From: a virus
DNA: 42,105 nucleotides
Strand: one strand, 5' to 3'
IMG/VR virus record: IMGVR_UViG_3300027749_000204
Span: 1-42,105 of that record
This document shows, piece by piece, positions 1 to 9,500 of this stretch. Under the pieces are notes generated by a model that saw nothing but the letters and a program-made list of their open reading frames with translations, was not told the origin of the DNA and did no database searches. Both the position numbers and the translations under genes were made by a program. Numbering within the stretch: position 1 is the stretch's first letter; each line of letters starts with the position of its first letter.

Positions 1-651
1 GGTAATGTGAGATTTAATAATCTTACTATTTCTAACATTATTAATGATACTGATTTAAATTTAGTTACTTCTGGAGTAGGAACTTTAAGATTTAATGACT
101 TTCTTAATATAAATCAAAGCGGCCTCATCTCTCATACTGATAACACAGTACTATCATTTTATAACAATGTGCCTGACGGCATTGGACGCGTAACTGGATA
201 TGTAAAGTTTAGCGGATCCAACGGTGTGGTAATTCCGTCAGGAACCACATTACAACGTCCTACTAATCCTGAAATTGGAACGTTTAGATACAACAACACA
301 TTAAACTATGTTGAAGTTTATGCCAATGTATCAAATACCAGTACAATTACACTAGTGGTTACAACAACTGATGCTAGTATAGGTGATAATATTATATACA
401 CAAATGCAACTTCTGGATTTGGTATTGGAGATTTTATAATTTCTCCCGGGGCATTTCCAGAAGGTACAATAGTTTTGGGAATTGTTACAAATGTCAGTAT
501 AACATTCAGTACTACATTAACTGCTAATTTGCCATCGGGCAGTACAGTAACTGTTCAACGCAAATGGATTCCTAGTATCGGAACAAGTCCAGTATTGTCT
601 AACCAAGAAGTTACCGACACAATGGATCTTTGGAGCCTTATACTGGGCTAA
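1..651 (+). CDS. Fibre-type virion structural protein, 5' partial
   Basis: The reading frame is open at the left edge, so the N-terminus lies outside the window; a GTG at position 7 is internal, not a convincing start. The visible part is rich in Thr, Asn, Ser, Ile and Val and predicted all-beta. The segment G-Y-V-K-F-x-G-x-N-G-V-V-I-P followed by RP, G-T-F-R-Y-N-N and V-E-V-Y recurs near the C-terminus of the 352-aa protein encoded next (773-1831). That block is common near the C-terminus of phage fibre and appendage proteins. It also has a short SGVGTLRF-type beta repeat. It is most likely a virion fibre or baseplate appendage subunit and the upstream member of the fibre operon. I cannot assign it to a particular T4 fibre gene. 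Confidence 0.75.
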   Translation, partial: GNVRFNNLTISNIINDTDLNLVTSGVGTLRFNDFLNINQSGLISHTDNTVLSFYNNVPDGIGRVTGYVKFSGSNGVVIPSGTTLQRPTNPEIGTFRYNNTLNYVEVYANVSNTSTITLVVTTTDASIGDNIIYTNATSGFGIGDFIISPGAFPEGTIVLGIVTNVSITFSTTLTANLPSGSTVTVQRKWIPSIGTSPVLSNQEVTDTMDLWSLILG

Positions 652-679
652 AAATCAAAATATAATAAATACTATTACT

Positions 680-702
680 GTAAAAGTTGACCAAACTTTT
701 AC
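680..702 (+). repeat. Hairpin in the leader of the 773 gene
   Basis: A perfect 9-bp inverted repeat (arm GTAAAAGTT, loop GACCA) lies in the 121-nt gap between two fibre genes. An AATAAATA late-promoter-like octamer sits just before it at 664-671. The stem has only two G-C pairs and no following T-run, so it is a poor terminator. It would fall in the roughly 100-nt untranslated leader of the 773 gene if transcription starts after the octamer. Confidence 0.4.
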
Positions 703-772
703 GATATTCAACTGTGGTAAACCCGCAATGCAAGGTGGTTAACCGTGAAACTCGGGGTACAAAGGAGCGTAA

Positions 773-1831
773 ATGGCTGTTGGTCGAATCTCAGGTCCGC
801 TCTTAAAGGATAATTTACTTCGTAACGGAGTAAACCTGGCCTTTGAGACGAACTTACTTTATTTAGATGTTAACAGCCGCCAGGTGGGTATCAAAACCGC
901 ATCTCCTCAGTACCCATTAGATGTCAACGGAACTACACGTAGTACTAATCTTGAAGTAACTACACAATCTAAACTAGCTACATTTACTGTTACTAATAAT
1001 TTAATTAGTAGTTCAGAAGGCTCGATATATATTGAACCAACTGGACTTAATGCAGTGGTTTATCAATCTCGAATGTTAATTGGTACACAGTTATCAATTG
1101 ATGGAAATACAATTGCCACGCTTGGCACTAACACTAATTTAGAAATATCAACATCAGGATCTGGACAAGTAAACATTAATTCCAATGTTAATGTTTATGG
1201 AAATCTTCATGCTACTGGAACTATAACTGCTGACGGCAATATTGTAATTGGCGATCAAAGTACTGATACTGTAACATTCACAGGTGAAGTTAGTAGTGAT
1301 ATTATACCTAGTCAACACAATCAATTTAATCTTGGATCGCCAGGTCTTAAATGGGCAACTGTATATTCAAACACTGCCACAATTGGTACTATAACAGCAA
1401 CTGATTTAACAGTAACTGACTTTAAAACTGCTGGGTTGGATGTTAGCGGCAGCAGTATAACCACACGGAATATTAATGACAATATTAATTTAGTTACTAC
1501 TGGATCAGGCGGTGTGGTTGTTGGAAATTTAAAATTAGCTAATAATACCATAACCAATACTTCGGCAGGCGGTGTAACACAATTTGTTGAAACAGGTACC
1601 GGCTATGTGAAATTTGCAGGAACTAACGGCGTAGTAATTCCTGTTGGAACCGTGTCTGGAAGACCAACTGCATTTTATGCTGAACAAGGAATGATACGTT
1701 ATAATAACGAATTAAATTTAGTTGAAATGTGGACTGGCTCGTCTTGGTTTAGCGTTGCAGGAAGCTCTGCAGGCGTGACTGCTGATGTGGCCAACGACAT
1801 TGGTATTGCACAGACAATAATTTTTGGATAA
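773..1831 (+). CDS. Fibre-type virion structural protein (GRISGPLLK family)
   Basis: 352 aa. The N-terminus (VGRISGPLLKDNLLRNGVNL, then LLYLDVN and VGIKTASPQYPLDVNG) is a block I recognise from marine T4-like phage structural proteins and resembles the shaft start of fibre proteins. Low-complexity beta segments with INLVTTGSGGVVVGNL-type repeats fill the middle. The C-terminus (VKFAGTNGVVIP, then GMIRYNNELNLVEMWTGSSW) matches the end of the preceding partial gene, so the two are paralogues or share a terminal domain. The start is supported by a GGAG at 764-767, five bases before ATG. It lies five bases upstream of the next gene in an apparent fibre operon. The exact virion location is unknown. 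Confidence 0.8.
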   Translation: MAVGRISGPLLKDNLLRNGVNLAFETNLLYLDVNSRQVGIKTASPQYPLDVNGTTRSTNLEVTTQSKLATFTVTNNLISSSEGSIYIEPTGLNAVVYQSRMLIGTQLSIDGNTIATLGTNTNLEISTSGSGQVNINSNVNVYGNLHATGTITADGNIVIGDQSTDTVTFTGEVSSDIIPSQHNQFNLGSPGLKWATVYSNTATIGTITATDLTVTDFKTAGLDVSGSSITTRNINDNINLVTTGSGGVVVGNLKLANNTITNTSAGGVTQFVETGTGYVKFAGTNGVVIPVGTVSGRPTAFYAEQGMIRYNNELNLVEMWTGSSWFSVAGSSAGVTADVANDIGIAQTIIFG

Positions 1832-1836
1832 GAATC

Positions 1837-2166
1837 ATGACCACCTATTTTAGAACAAAAGTAAACAAGGATATAGGAACAAGCCCAGTAGTGTTGTTAA
1901 GCACCTCTGCTTCAAATATTTTTACACTTATTGGATTGAGTTTAGCAAACACAGCAGACGAAGATGTAATTGTGGATGTTACAATCACTGATGCAACAAC
2001 TACTACAGGATTCTATATAAAACAATTAATAATTCCGCCCTACACCAGTGCCAAACTGGTACAACAAGGCGAAAAAATAATATTAGGCAATAGTTGTAGT
2101 ATTAGTGTAGTAAGCGACACCGCAGCCAGCATAGATTCAATTGCTAGCTACGCAGAAATAGCATAA
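1837..2166 (+). CDS. Small beta-sandwich virion protein
   Basis: 109 aa, predicted all beta. It starts five bases after the previous stop without an obvious Shine-Dalgarno, so it is probably translationally coupled. It shares its layout with the 110-aa protein at 15389-15721: a GT-S/T-P/Q-x-V start, a central 'V.V.V.D/N.T' strand, then 'IPPYTSAKLVQQGEKIILG' here and 'IPANSVLERTGLVLSAGQLL' there, and a C-terminal 'SIDSIASYAEIA' against 'GVNAVAYGIETS'. The two genes flank the pair of giant fibres. Such small proteins in T4-like marine phages are usually annotated only as virion structural proteins. A role in decorating or capping a fibre is inference. Confidence 0.65.
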   Translation: MTTYFRTKVNKDIGTSPVVLLSTSASNIFTLIGLSLANTADEDVIVDVTITDATTTTGFYIKQLIIPPYTSAKLVQQGEKIILGNSCSISVVSDTAASIDSIASYAEIA

Positions 2167-2175
2167 GGAGCAATC

Positions 2176-2544
2176 ATGTCTTCAAGCAATTACTTTTTTG
2201 GAAGAACAAAAGAAGAACAAATTGGAACAAGTCCGCAATATTTTTACGGGCTACGCAGGAACGATGACGGTGAACTATTTTTATCCAGAGTCAATCAATT
2301 AAGCCGAACTGATTCATTACAAGTTAACAACGACGGCGATGTTGCAAATAACTACGAAAATTTTGAAATAGGCACTGATTTTTATGAAAACAGAGATGTG
2401 TATCATAATATTGTTTTTAGCAATTTGATCTATGAACAATATCGCTGGGACGATCGTAGCATGTATTATTATGTCAACGCATCTGGTGATTTGACCGCCC
2501 GAATAAATACAAAGTATAGTTATCCAACAGGGATTTCAACTTAA
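2176..2544 (+). CDS. Small virion structural protein, YRWDDR-type
   Basis: 122 aa, preceded by an AAGGAG at 2165-2170 with a short spacer, nine bases after the preceding stop. It is rich in Tyr, Asn and Asp and predicted beta. The C-terminal half, YEQYRWDDRSMYYYVNASGD then LTARI and YSYP, resembles small conserved proteins encoded beside fibre genes in marine T4-like phages. It has no signal peptide, membrane segment or catalytic motif. The position between small structural genes and the giant fibre implies a virion component or assembly factor. I do not recognise a more specific function. Confidence 0.65.
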   Translation: MSSSNYFFGRTKEEQIGTSPQYFYGLRRNDDGELFLSRVNQLSRTDSLQVNNDGDVANNYENFEIGTDFYENRDVYHNIVFSNLIYEQYRWDDRSMYYYVNASGDLTARINTKYSYPTGIST

Positions 2545-2565
2545 AAATAATATAAAGAGCAGACT

Positions 2566-5500
2566 ATGGCCGATTTTAAAATAGCAAGAATTAGATATAC
2601 CTGGAAAGGTGCTTGGGTTGGCACGACTTCTTATGTTAAAGACGATGTTGCCAACTACGGCGGCAAAACATATGTCTGTATGGTTACACATACTTCGTCT
2701 TCAACTTTTCTACCAGACTTAACAGCAACAACTCCAAATTGGAGATTGATGTTTGATGGGTACACTTGGAGAAGCACGTGGGCTATCAGTACACTTTATA
2801 ATCCTGGCGATATGGTACGCTATAATGGTATAGTTTATCGTTGCTTAACGAGCCACACCAGTAACGCATTAATACAAAATCAAATATCAACAGTTCCTGT
2901 TGTAGGTCTTGATAACGTTACAGGACTTGAAGCAGATCAAGCCAAATGGGAAATTGTTGCTAAAACACATGCTTGGCAAAATACATGGTCAATCAACACT
3001 CGATATAAAGTAGGGGATATTGTCAAGTACGGTGCTATAGTTTATAAATGTAATACTGCACATAACAGTGCGGCCTCAACAAGCTCGGGTTTAGAAGCAC
3101 ATTCGTCTTATTGGGATGTAGTGTTACAGCAATCAGAATACAAAACTGATTGGACTGCTAGTTATCGATATAAAGTAGGGGATATTGTCAAGTGGGGTGG
3201 TACACTTTGGAAATGTAATACACAACATACGTCTAATACATTTGCAATTGACTTAGGTAACTGGGCAGTATATCTAGATGGATTACAGTACGAATCAAAC
3301 ACATGGGTCAATAGTACTATCTATCAAGAAGGCGATGTTGTTGGATATGGAGGTTACAAGTATCGTGCAATTCAGAATAATGTGGGCCAAAATCCAGTTA
3401 TTGCCACTGCATATTGGAGTACTGTAACACAAAATTACAACTTTCGTGGCGACTGGGCCGCAACATATTTGTTACAACCCGTAAATTATCTAGTTGGTGA
3501 TGTAATTAGATTTAATGGATATTTGTATACAGCTATATTAGATAACACAAACGTAAAACCTCCTAACGGTACATATTGGCAACAACTTAATTTAGGACAT
3601 GCGTGGCGTGGCGTTTGGCAACAGGATACATTTTTAGCACCTGTTGAATACCGTCTTGGAGATTTGGTAACATTTGGTTCGCATACATACAATTGTATTT
3701 TAACTCATGTTGCTGACAGTACACTTAAAAGACCAAATCAAGGATCTGGTGCTGTATTCACCGTGGTCAAAGACGGCACTACAGCATATGCAAGTGTTAC
3801 AGTAACAACTGCTGGTACTGGATACTATGTAGGACAGCAAATTGTAATTTTAGGAAGTAGTTTAGGAGGAGCAACTCCGACTAATGATATTACACTCACT
3901 GTGTATACTATAAATGTTAGTAAAGGAATTACTGCTGTAACTTTTTCAGGAACTGCAACCGGTGGTGCTGGCAGCACAACTGGATTAACTGACCCGCTGA
4001 TAGCACAGAATTATTGGGAAAATTATGTGTTGGGTAATCCTAACAATGTAATGACTACACCTGGTGATACAGTTTGGTATAATAATAGTGCAACTGCAAG
4101 ATTGCCTGCGGGAACTGATGGACAAGTATTGAGAGTATCGGGCACAAATATTCAGTGGACTACATTTGGAGCAATATTCCCCAAAGTATATTATGTGGCA
4201 ACATACGGAACTGATCTCGCTGGATATGGTTTAACATTGGATAAACCTTATCGAACAGTCAAATATGCATGCGATAACGTGCCCTCAAATTCAACTATTT
4301 TTATTAAAACTGGAATTTATTCAGAACAACTTCCTATCACTATTCCTGCTGACGTGGCATTAGTGGGCGATGAATTACGCGGAACAGTTATTCAACCAGC
4401 CAGCGGCTACACTGGCAGCAACATGTTTTATGTTAGAAACGGAACTGGTATTAGAAACATGACCTTACAAGGCTTAACTGGTACGCTGGGCCCATTTAAC
4501 AGTTATCTAACCAAACGACCTAGTGGCGGGGCTTATGTTAGTTTAGATCCACTTGGAGCTACCAATCCTGCTGCTCAAATTACCAGCAAAAGTCCCTATG
4601 TACAAAATGTAACTGCACTTGGAACTGGTTGCGTTGGACTTAAGATTGACGGTGACCTTCATGGCGGCGGAAACAAATCCATTGTGGCCAACGACTTTAC
4701 AATGGTCATAAGTGATGGTATTGGAGCATGGGTAACTAACAAAGCTCGTTCTGAGTTGGTTAGTGTCTTTACATATTATAATCATATTGGATATTTGTGC
4801 GAAAACGGCGGAAAAATTCGTGCTACAGACGGAAATAACTCATACGGTGATTACGGTTCAGTGTCTGAAGGTACTGCGGCAGATGAAATTCCAATTACAG
4901 GCACTGTAAATAACATTGCTACTCCAGCAACAATTGGATTTGTATTTTGCGATGGACAAAATGTATTAGGATTTGAGTACGATAATGCTGGAAAAAATTA
5001 CAATAGTAGCACTACATTTAGTATTACTGGTACAGGCTTGGGTGCAACTGTAAGTTCAGCTGTAGTTAGAAACGGCGGCGTCATGGAAATACGATTAGTT
5101 GACCCGGGTACTGGAAATAGTGCAGGCGGCAGCGGTTATTTAAATGTAGTGAATAATGCACAAGTTGGGTATGCTTCAAATGGCACCATTTATTTGGCAC
5201 AAAGTGATTCTAATGCATCTGTTAATTATGTTGGATTACGAATTGTTATTATAGCAGGCAAAGGTGCAGGACAATATGGTTATATTCAAGCATACAATGC
5301 AACAACTAAGATGGCAACAATTTACACAGAAAGCACACAAGTTTCTGGATGGGATCATGTGGTTACTGGAACAGCCGCTGTTGATTTAGATACCACTACC
5401 CAATACAGTATTGAGCCTCGCGTTACATTTTCTACACCTACATCTGGTACTTTAGCAAGAGCCCGTGCAGTAGTTGTTTCAGGAAGAATTTCTAAATTTA

Positions 5501-6543
5501 GAATTATGGATCCAGGATCAGGTTATGCATCAGCACCTACAATTGTAATAACTGATCCTAATCGAGGCGATCCAGTATCTTATGTTGTTCGAATAGGTAA
5601 CGGTGTATTATCAACTCCTAATTTTTCAAGCCGCGGAACTAATTATCTAACAGCATCTGCTACCATATTAACAGGTACTGGATATGCAGATGCATATCAA
5701 TACGGATCTTACTTGTATGTTAATAATTTAACAAATATTCCTGGCCCTGGTGCAAATATTACTATAAGTGGCAATCCAACAAATGCAACCAACTACCGGT
5801 TAGTATCAATTGATAATATATCAGGAGCTGGCCCTTATGCCGCTCGGATACAATTGAATCCAACATTAGATTTGGCATATGCACCTGACCAGGGCAATGG
5901 TTTGGTATTTAGAGTAAACTATAGTCAAGTTCGTTTGACTGGACACGACTTTTTGGAAATAGGTACTGGAAATTTTGCAACCACCAATTACCCTAATCAA
6001 GATATAACCACAATTAAATCTGGACACCTTGCAGCTGAATTTGGAGGCGGCCGCGTATTTTACACTGCTACAGACCAAGACGGCAACTTCAGAGTTGGAA
6101 CATTATTCAAAGTTGAACAAAGCACCGGAATTGCAACATTGAATGCTAGCTTCTTTAATTTGTCTGGCCTAACACAGATAAGTCTTGGTGCCATTGTGTT
6201 GGGTGGTACCAGTGCAACTATTACAGAAATATCAACAGATGCAACATTACCTGCTAACTCAGATGGAGTAATTGTTACTCAACGTGCAATCAAATCGTAT
6301 ATTGCATCTAGAATTGGTGGTGGCGGAGCTAATTTGTCAGTCAATGCAATAACAGCAGGTTTTATTAGTATTAGTAACAGCACAACTGGTGGTGTAGTAA
6401 ATCAGAACATACAAAATACACAAGGTTTTGATCCAGTGACAGGTGCCGCATATGCAATTGGATTTAAAAGCAAAGTATTATTCACAGGCGGTGTCGACGG
6501 ACACATGTTAGCAAGCTCGTATTTTATAGCGAGTATGCGTTAA
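2566..6543 (+). CDS. Giant tail-fibre/appendage protein with CBM-like repeats and beta-helix
   Basis: 1325 aa. Residues about 8-385 hold seven copies of a 35-45 residue repeat, W..xW...Y..GD.V.Y.G..Y.C...H, very like the chitin-binding type-3 (CBM5/12) fold. A phage-fibre linker (TDGQVLRVSGTNIQW) follows. Then comes a right-handed beta-helix of pectate-lyase type, beginning near residue 543 (YYVATYGTD, LDKPYRTVK, VGDELRGTVI). The last about 230 residues are the domain typical of marine T4-like structural proteins (VRLTGHDFLEIGTGN, GGGRVFYTATDQDGNFRVG, SDGVIVTQRAIKSYI). The 2929-aa downstream protein has the same order of domains. Likely role: surface-glycan binding, possibly with degradation, by a baseplate-attached appendage. 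No catalytic residues of a depolymerase could be assigned. Confidence 0.85.
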   Translation: MADFKIARIRYTWKGAWVGTTSYVKDDVANYGGKTYVCMVTHTSSSTFLPDLTATTPNWRLMFDGYTWRSTWAISTLYNPGDMVRYNGIVYRCLTSHTSNALIQNQISTVPVVGLDNVTGLEADQAKWEIVAKTHAWQNTWSINTRYKVGDIVKYGAIVYKCNTAHNSAASTSSGLEAHSSYWDVVLQQSEYKTDWTASYRYKVGDIVKWGGTLWKCNTQHTSNTFAIDLGNWAVYLDGLQYESNTWVNSTIYQEGDVVGYGGYKYRAIQNNVGQNPVIATAYWSTVTQNYNFRGDWAATYLLQPVNYLVGDVIRFNGYLYTAILDNTNVKPPNGTYWQQLNLGHAWRGVWQQDTFLAPVEYRLGDLVTFGSHTYNCILTHVADSTLKRPNQGSGAVFTVVKDGTTAYASVTVTTAGTGYYVGQQIVILGSSLGGATPTNDITLTVYTINVSKGITAVTFSGTATGGAGSTTGLTDPLIAQNYWENYVLGNPNNVMTTPGDTVWYNNSATARLPAGTDGQVLRVSGTNIQWTTFGAIFPKVYYVATYGTDLAGYGLTLDKPYRTVKYACDNVPSNSTIFIKTGIYSEQLPITIPADVALVGDELRGTVIQPASGYTGSNMFYVRNGTGIRNMTLQGLTGTLGPFNSYLTKRPSGGAYVSLDPLGATNPAAQITSKSPYVQNVTALGTGCVGLKIDGDLHGGGNKSIVANDFTMVISDGIGAWVTNKARSELVSVFTYYNHIGYLCENGGKIRATDGNNSYGDYGSVSEGTAADEIPITGTVNNIATPATIGFVFCDGQNVLGFEYDNAGKNYNSSTTFSITGTGLGATVSSAVVRNGGVMEIRLVDPGTGNSAGGSGYLNVVNNAQVGYASNGTIYLAQSDSNASVNYVGLRIVIIAGKGAGQYGYIQAYNATTKMATIYTESTQVSGWDHVVTGTAAVDLDTTTQYSIEPRVTFSTPTSGTLARARAVVVSGRISKFRIMDPGSGYASAPTIVITDPNRGDPVSYVVRIGNGVLSTPNFSSRGTNYLTASATILTGTGYADAYQYGSYLYVNNLTNIPGPGANITISGNPTNATNYRLVSIDNISGAGPYAARIQLNPTLDLAYAPDQGNGLVFRVNYSQVRLTGHDFLEIGTGNFATTNYPNQDITTIKSGHLAAEFGGGRVFYTATDQDGNFRVGTLFKVEQSTGIATLNASFFNLSGLTQISLGAIVLGGTSATITEISTDATLPANSDGVIVTQRAIKSYIASRIGGGGANLSVNAITAGFISISNSTTGGVVNQNIQNTQGFDPVTGAAYAIGFKSKVLFTGGVDGHMLASSYFIASMR
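3001..3027 (+). repeat. 27-nt exact repeat, copy 1
   Basis: This 27-nt tract, encoding RYKVGDIVK in one CBM-like repeat, is repeated base for base at 3166-3192 in the next repeat unit. The two units differ elsewhere, so the identity points to recent duplication or gene conversion rather than coding constraint alone. Confidence 0.9.
3166..3192 (+). repeat. 27-nt exact repeat, copy 2
   Basis: Second copy of the tract at 3001-3027, 165 bases (55 codons) downstream and in the same frame, inside the fourth CBM-like unit of the 1325-aa fibre protein. Confidence 0.9.
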
Positions 6544-6551
6544 TAACAATT

Positions 6552-6559
6552 GATAAATA
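6552..6559 (+). promoter_or_regulatory. Late-promoter-like octamer GATAAATA
   Basis: One mismatch from the T4 late consensus TATAAATA. It ends 26 bases before the ATG of the 2929-aa fibre gene, a spacing like that of the better matches at 24421 and 38675. A GGAG at 6576-6579 lies between it and the ATG. Confidence 0.5.
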
Positions 6560-6585
6560 TTATAAAGTTAATTTTGGAGTAGAAA

Positions 6586-9500
6586 ATGGCAGAATTTAAA
6601 CTAGGTAGAATTAGATTTGTATGGAAAAATACATGGGTCGCCGGCGGCACTACCTACATCAAGGATGACGTAGTAAGATACGGCAGTAAAACTTATGTTT
6701 GTATATTAGGACATACTTCTACTTCTAATTTTTATACAGATTTAACATCAAATTGGCAACTGGCCGCAGACGGTCAAGCCTGGTTAGGAACGTGGGTAAC
6801 AGGCGGAACTTATTATAAAGTAGGTGATACTGTTACATGGGGCGGTCAAGTTTATATTTGTAAAACAGGTCATGCTAGCCAAACATATCTTGAAGATGAT
6901 CAAGCCAAGTGGGAATTATTTGCCAGTGCATTCAACTGGTTAGGTACCTGGGCAATTAGCACATATTACAAAGTTGGCGACATTGTCAAGTACGGTGCAA
7001 CAGTTTATCGTTGCAAAACCAGTCACACCAGCAATTCATCTGCAACAACATTAGGCGGCGGATTAGAAGCTGATCAAACCAAGTGGGACATTGTTAATCA
7101 AAGTTTTGATTACAAAGGAACTTGGGCTGCCAGCGGAACACGTTACAAACTTAACGATGTTGTTAAAGAAGGTGCGGGACTTTGGATTTGTATAGGCGTT
7201 AACGTATCCGCTGCCACTTGGGCCGCTGATAGTGCTTACTGGGCCCGCTTTGTTGAAGGTTTAGAATTCATGAGTACGTACAGCACTTCTGTAGCGTATT
7301 TTCCAGGAGACGTTGTAACATACGGCGGATACAGCTATGTGTCAGCAACTAACAATACAAATCGTATTCCAACAGCTTATACTGGATCAGACTGGAATAT
7401 TTTAAGTACTGGATTTAATTTCCGAGGCGATTTTTCAACAGGTACTGCATACAAAGTAGGCGATGTTGCGAGACTAAATGGATACACATACCTAGCAATA
7501 CTTGACGGGACAAATCATCAGCCACCAAACTTAACATATTGGGAGCAGTTAAATCCAGGGTACAAGTGGATGGGTACATGGACAACTGCCAATTATGTTC
7601 TTGGAGACAGTGTTCGTTACAACAACAGTTCGTATGTTTGTATATTGGCACATACCGGTGCAACTGGTAATCGTCCTGACAATGATACATTGGCCACTTA
7701 CTGGAATCAACTGGCAGGTGGTGTTGAAACTTCAGTACTAACTACGCAAGGTGATTTGGTATATTATGGTGGTGCAGGCCCAGCAAGATTGCCAATTGGT
7801 ACTGACGGCCAAGTACTAACAGTAAGCGGGACCAATTTGGTATGGAACACATTTGGTGATATCGCCAATATTTATTATGTTGCCACTACAGGAACTGATG
7901 TAACCACCAACGGTCAAGGCACTACTTTAGACAAACCTTTTAGAACAATTAAATTTGCATGTGATACAGTGGCAGCAGGCACAACTTATCCAATTGCCAA
8001 CACTAGATTAGTTGCCAATACTAATTTTTTAACACGCGAAGTAGCTCAATTTATTGTTTATAATAAAGCCAACAGTGTTTCTCCATATCTTCCAGGTTCA
8101 GTTATTGACATAACAAAAACTATTCGCGATTCAAAGTTGATATTAGATGCTATCAGCCAAGATTTGATACGTTCTAGCAACGCCAATACTGTGGCTGTGG
8201 CACAATCATATTTTGCAACACCGACGACTTTTTACAATGCCGCAGTCACTTCAGACATGCCATTCTTTCTTCCGGCGTTAACATATTTAAAAACATTGGT
8301 TACAAATGCTATTAATAAAACAACACCAGCAAACAATTATCAAACATTAACTAGCTTTAGCCCAGTTGTGACTCAAGTAACTTCGGGCGGAACTGCTGAA
8401 GTTGGATCATTAACTGCTCTTAATAACTTGCTTGACATTGTTATCAATGCACTTACAGCTTCCAGTACAGCTGGTATTCCTTTGCCAACAACTGGTCAAA
8501 CAAGCACAATTTTTGTTAAGACAGGTACATTCAGTGAAATCCTTCCAATCAGTGTTCCAGAAAATACTGCAATCGTTGGTGATGAATTACGCGGAACTAT
8601 TATCCAACCAACAACTGGTTATACTACTAGCAACATGTTCTACATGCGTAATGGAACGGGTTTACGTAACTGTACACTACAAGGGTTGAACGGTACTCTT
8701 GGCACTGCCAACAGTTATGGCACACAGCGTCCAACAGCGGGTGCTTATGTTAGTTTGGATCCAGGTGCAGGACCTGATGATCCTAGTGTATGGATCTACA
8801 AACGTAGTCCGTATATACAAAACGTAACAACATTTGGCACTGGTGCAACTGGTTTAAAAGTTGACGGATCATTACACAATGGCGGAAACAGAAGTATTGT
8901 TGCTAACGATTTCACACAAGTTATTAATGACGGTATTGGTGCATGGGTAACAAATAATGCACGCTCAGAATTAGTATCAGTTTTCTCTTACTATGCACAT
9001 ATTGGTTATCTAAGCGAGAACGGTGGCAAAATACGTGCCACAAACGGAAATAACTCCTATGGAAAATATGGATCTGTTTCTGAATATGTGGATACTACAG
9101 AAACAGCAATCACAGCCAAAGTTAATAACCGTGCGTCACAAGCTCAAGTTGCCTACACGTTCACAAACGCCAGCTCCATATATAGATTAGAATATAGTAA
9201 CGCAGGTAATGCATATCCAAACACTGGAACTACTTTTGCATTCAGTAGTGCCAACGGAATCAATGCTGCCGCAGTTGGAGACGAAGTTAGAGACAATGCA
9301 GTATTTGAAAACAGAATGTTGACCACTGGTGCAGGATATGTAACTATTACAAATGTTGCACAAAGCGGAAGCACAACAGGAATAACAATTGCGGCATCAG
9401 ACGTGGCAGTAAGTGGAGCATATCTAGGAATGCGTGTTATTATTGCATCTGGATTAGGCGTCGGCCAGCAAGGATACTTTGTGTACTATAGTCAAGGTAC

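Noticed and set aside
687-715. Sigma-70 promoter suggested by TTGACC in the 652-772 gap
   Set aside because: No acceptable -10 box occurs at 16-18 bases; GATATT lies only 10 bases away.
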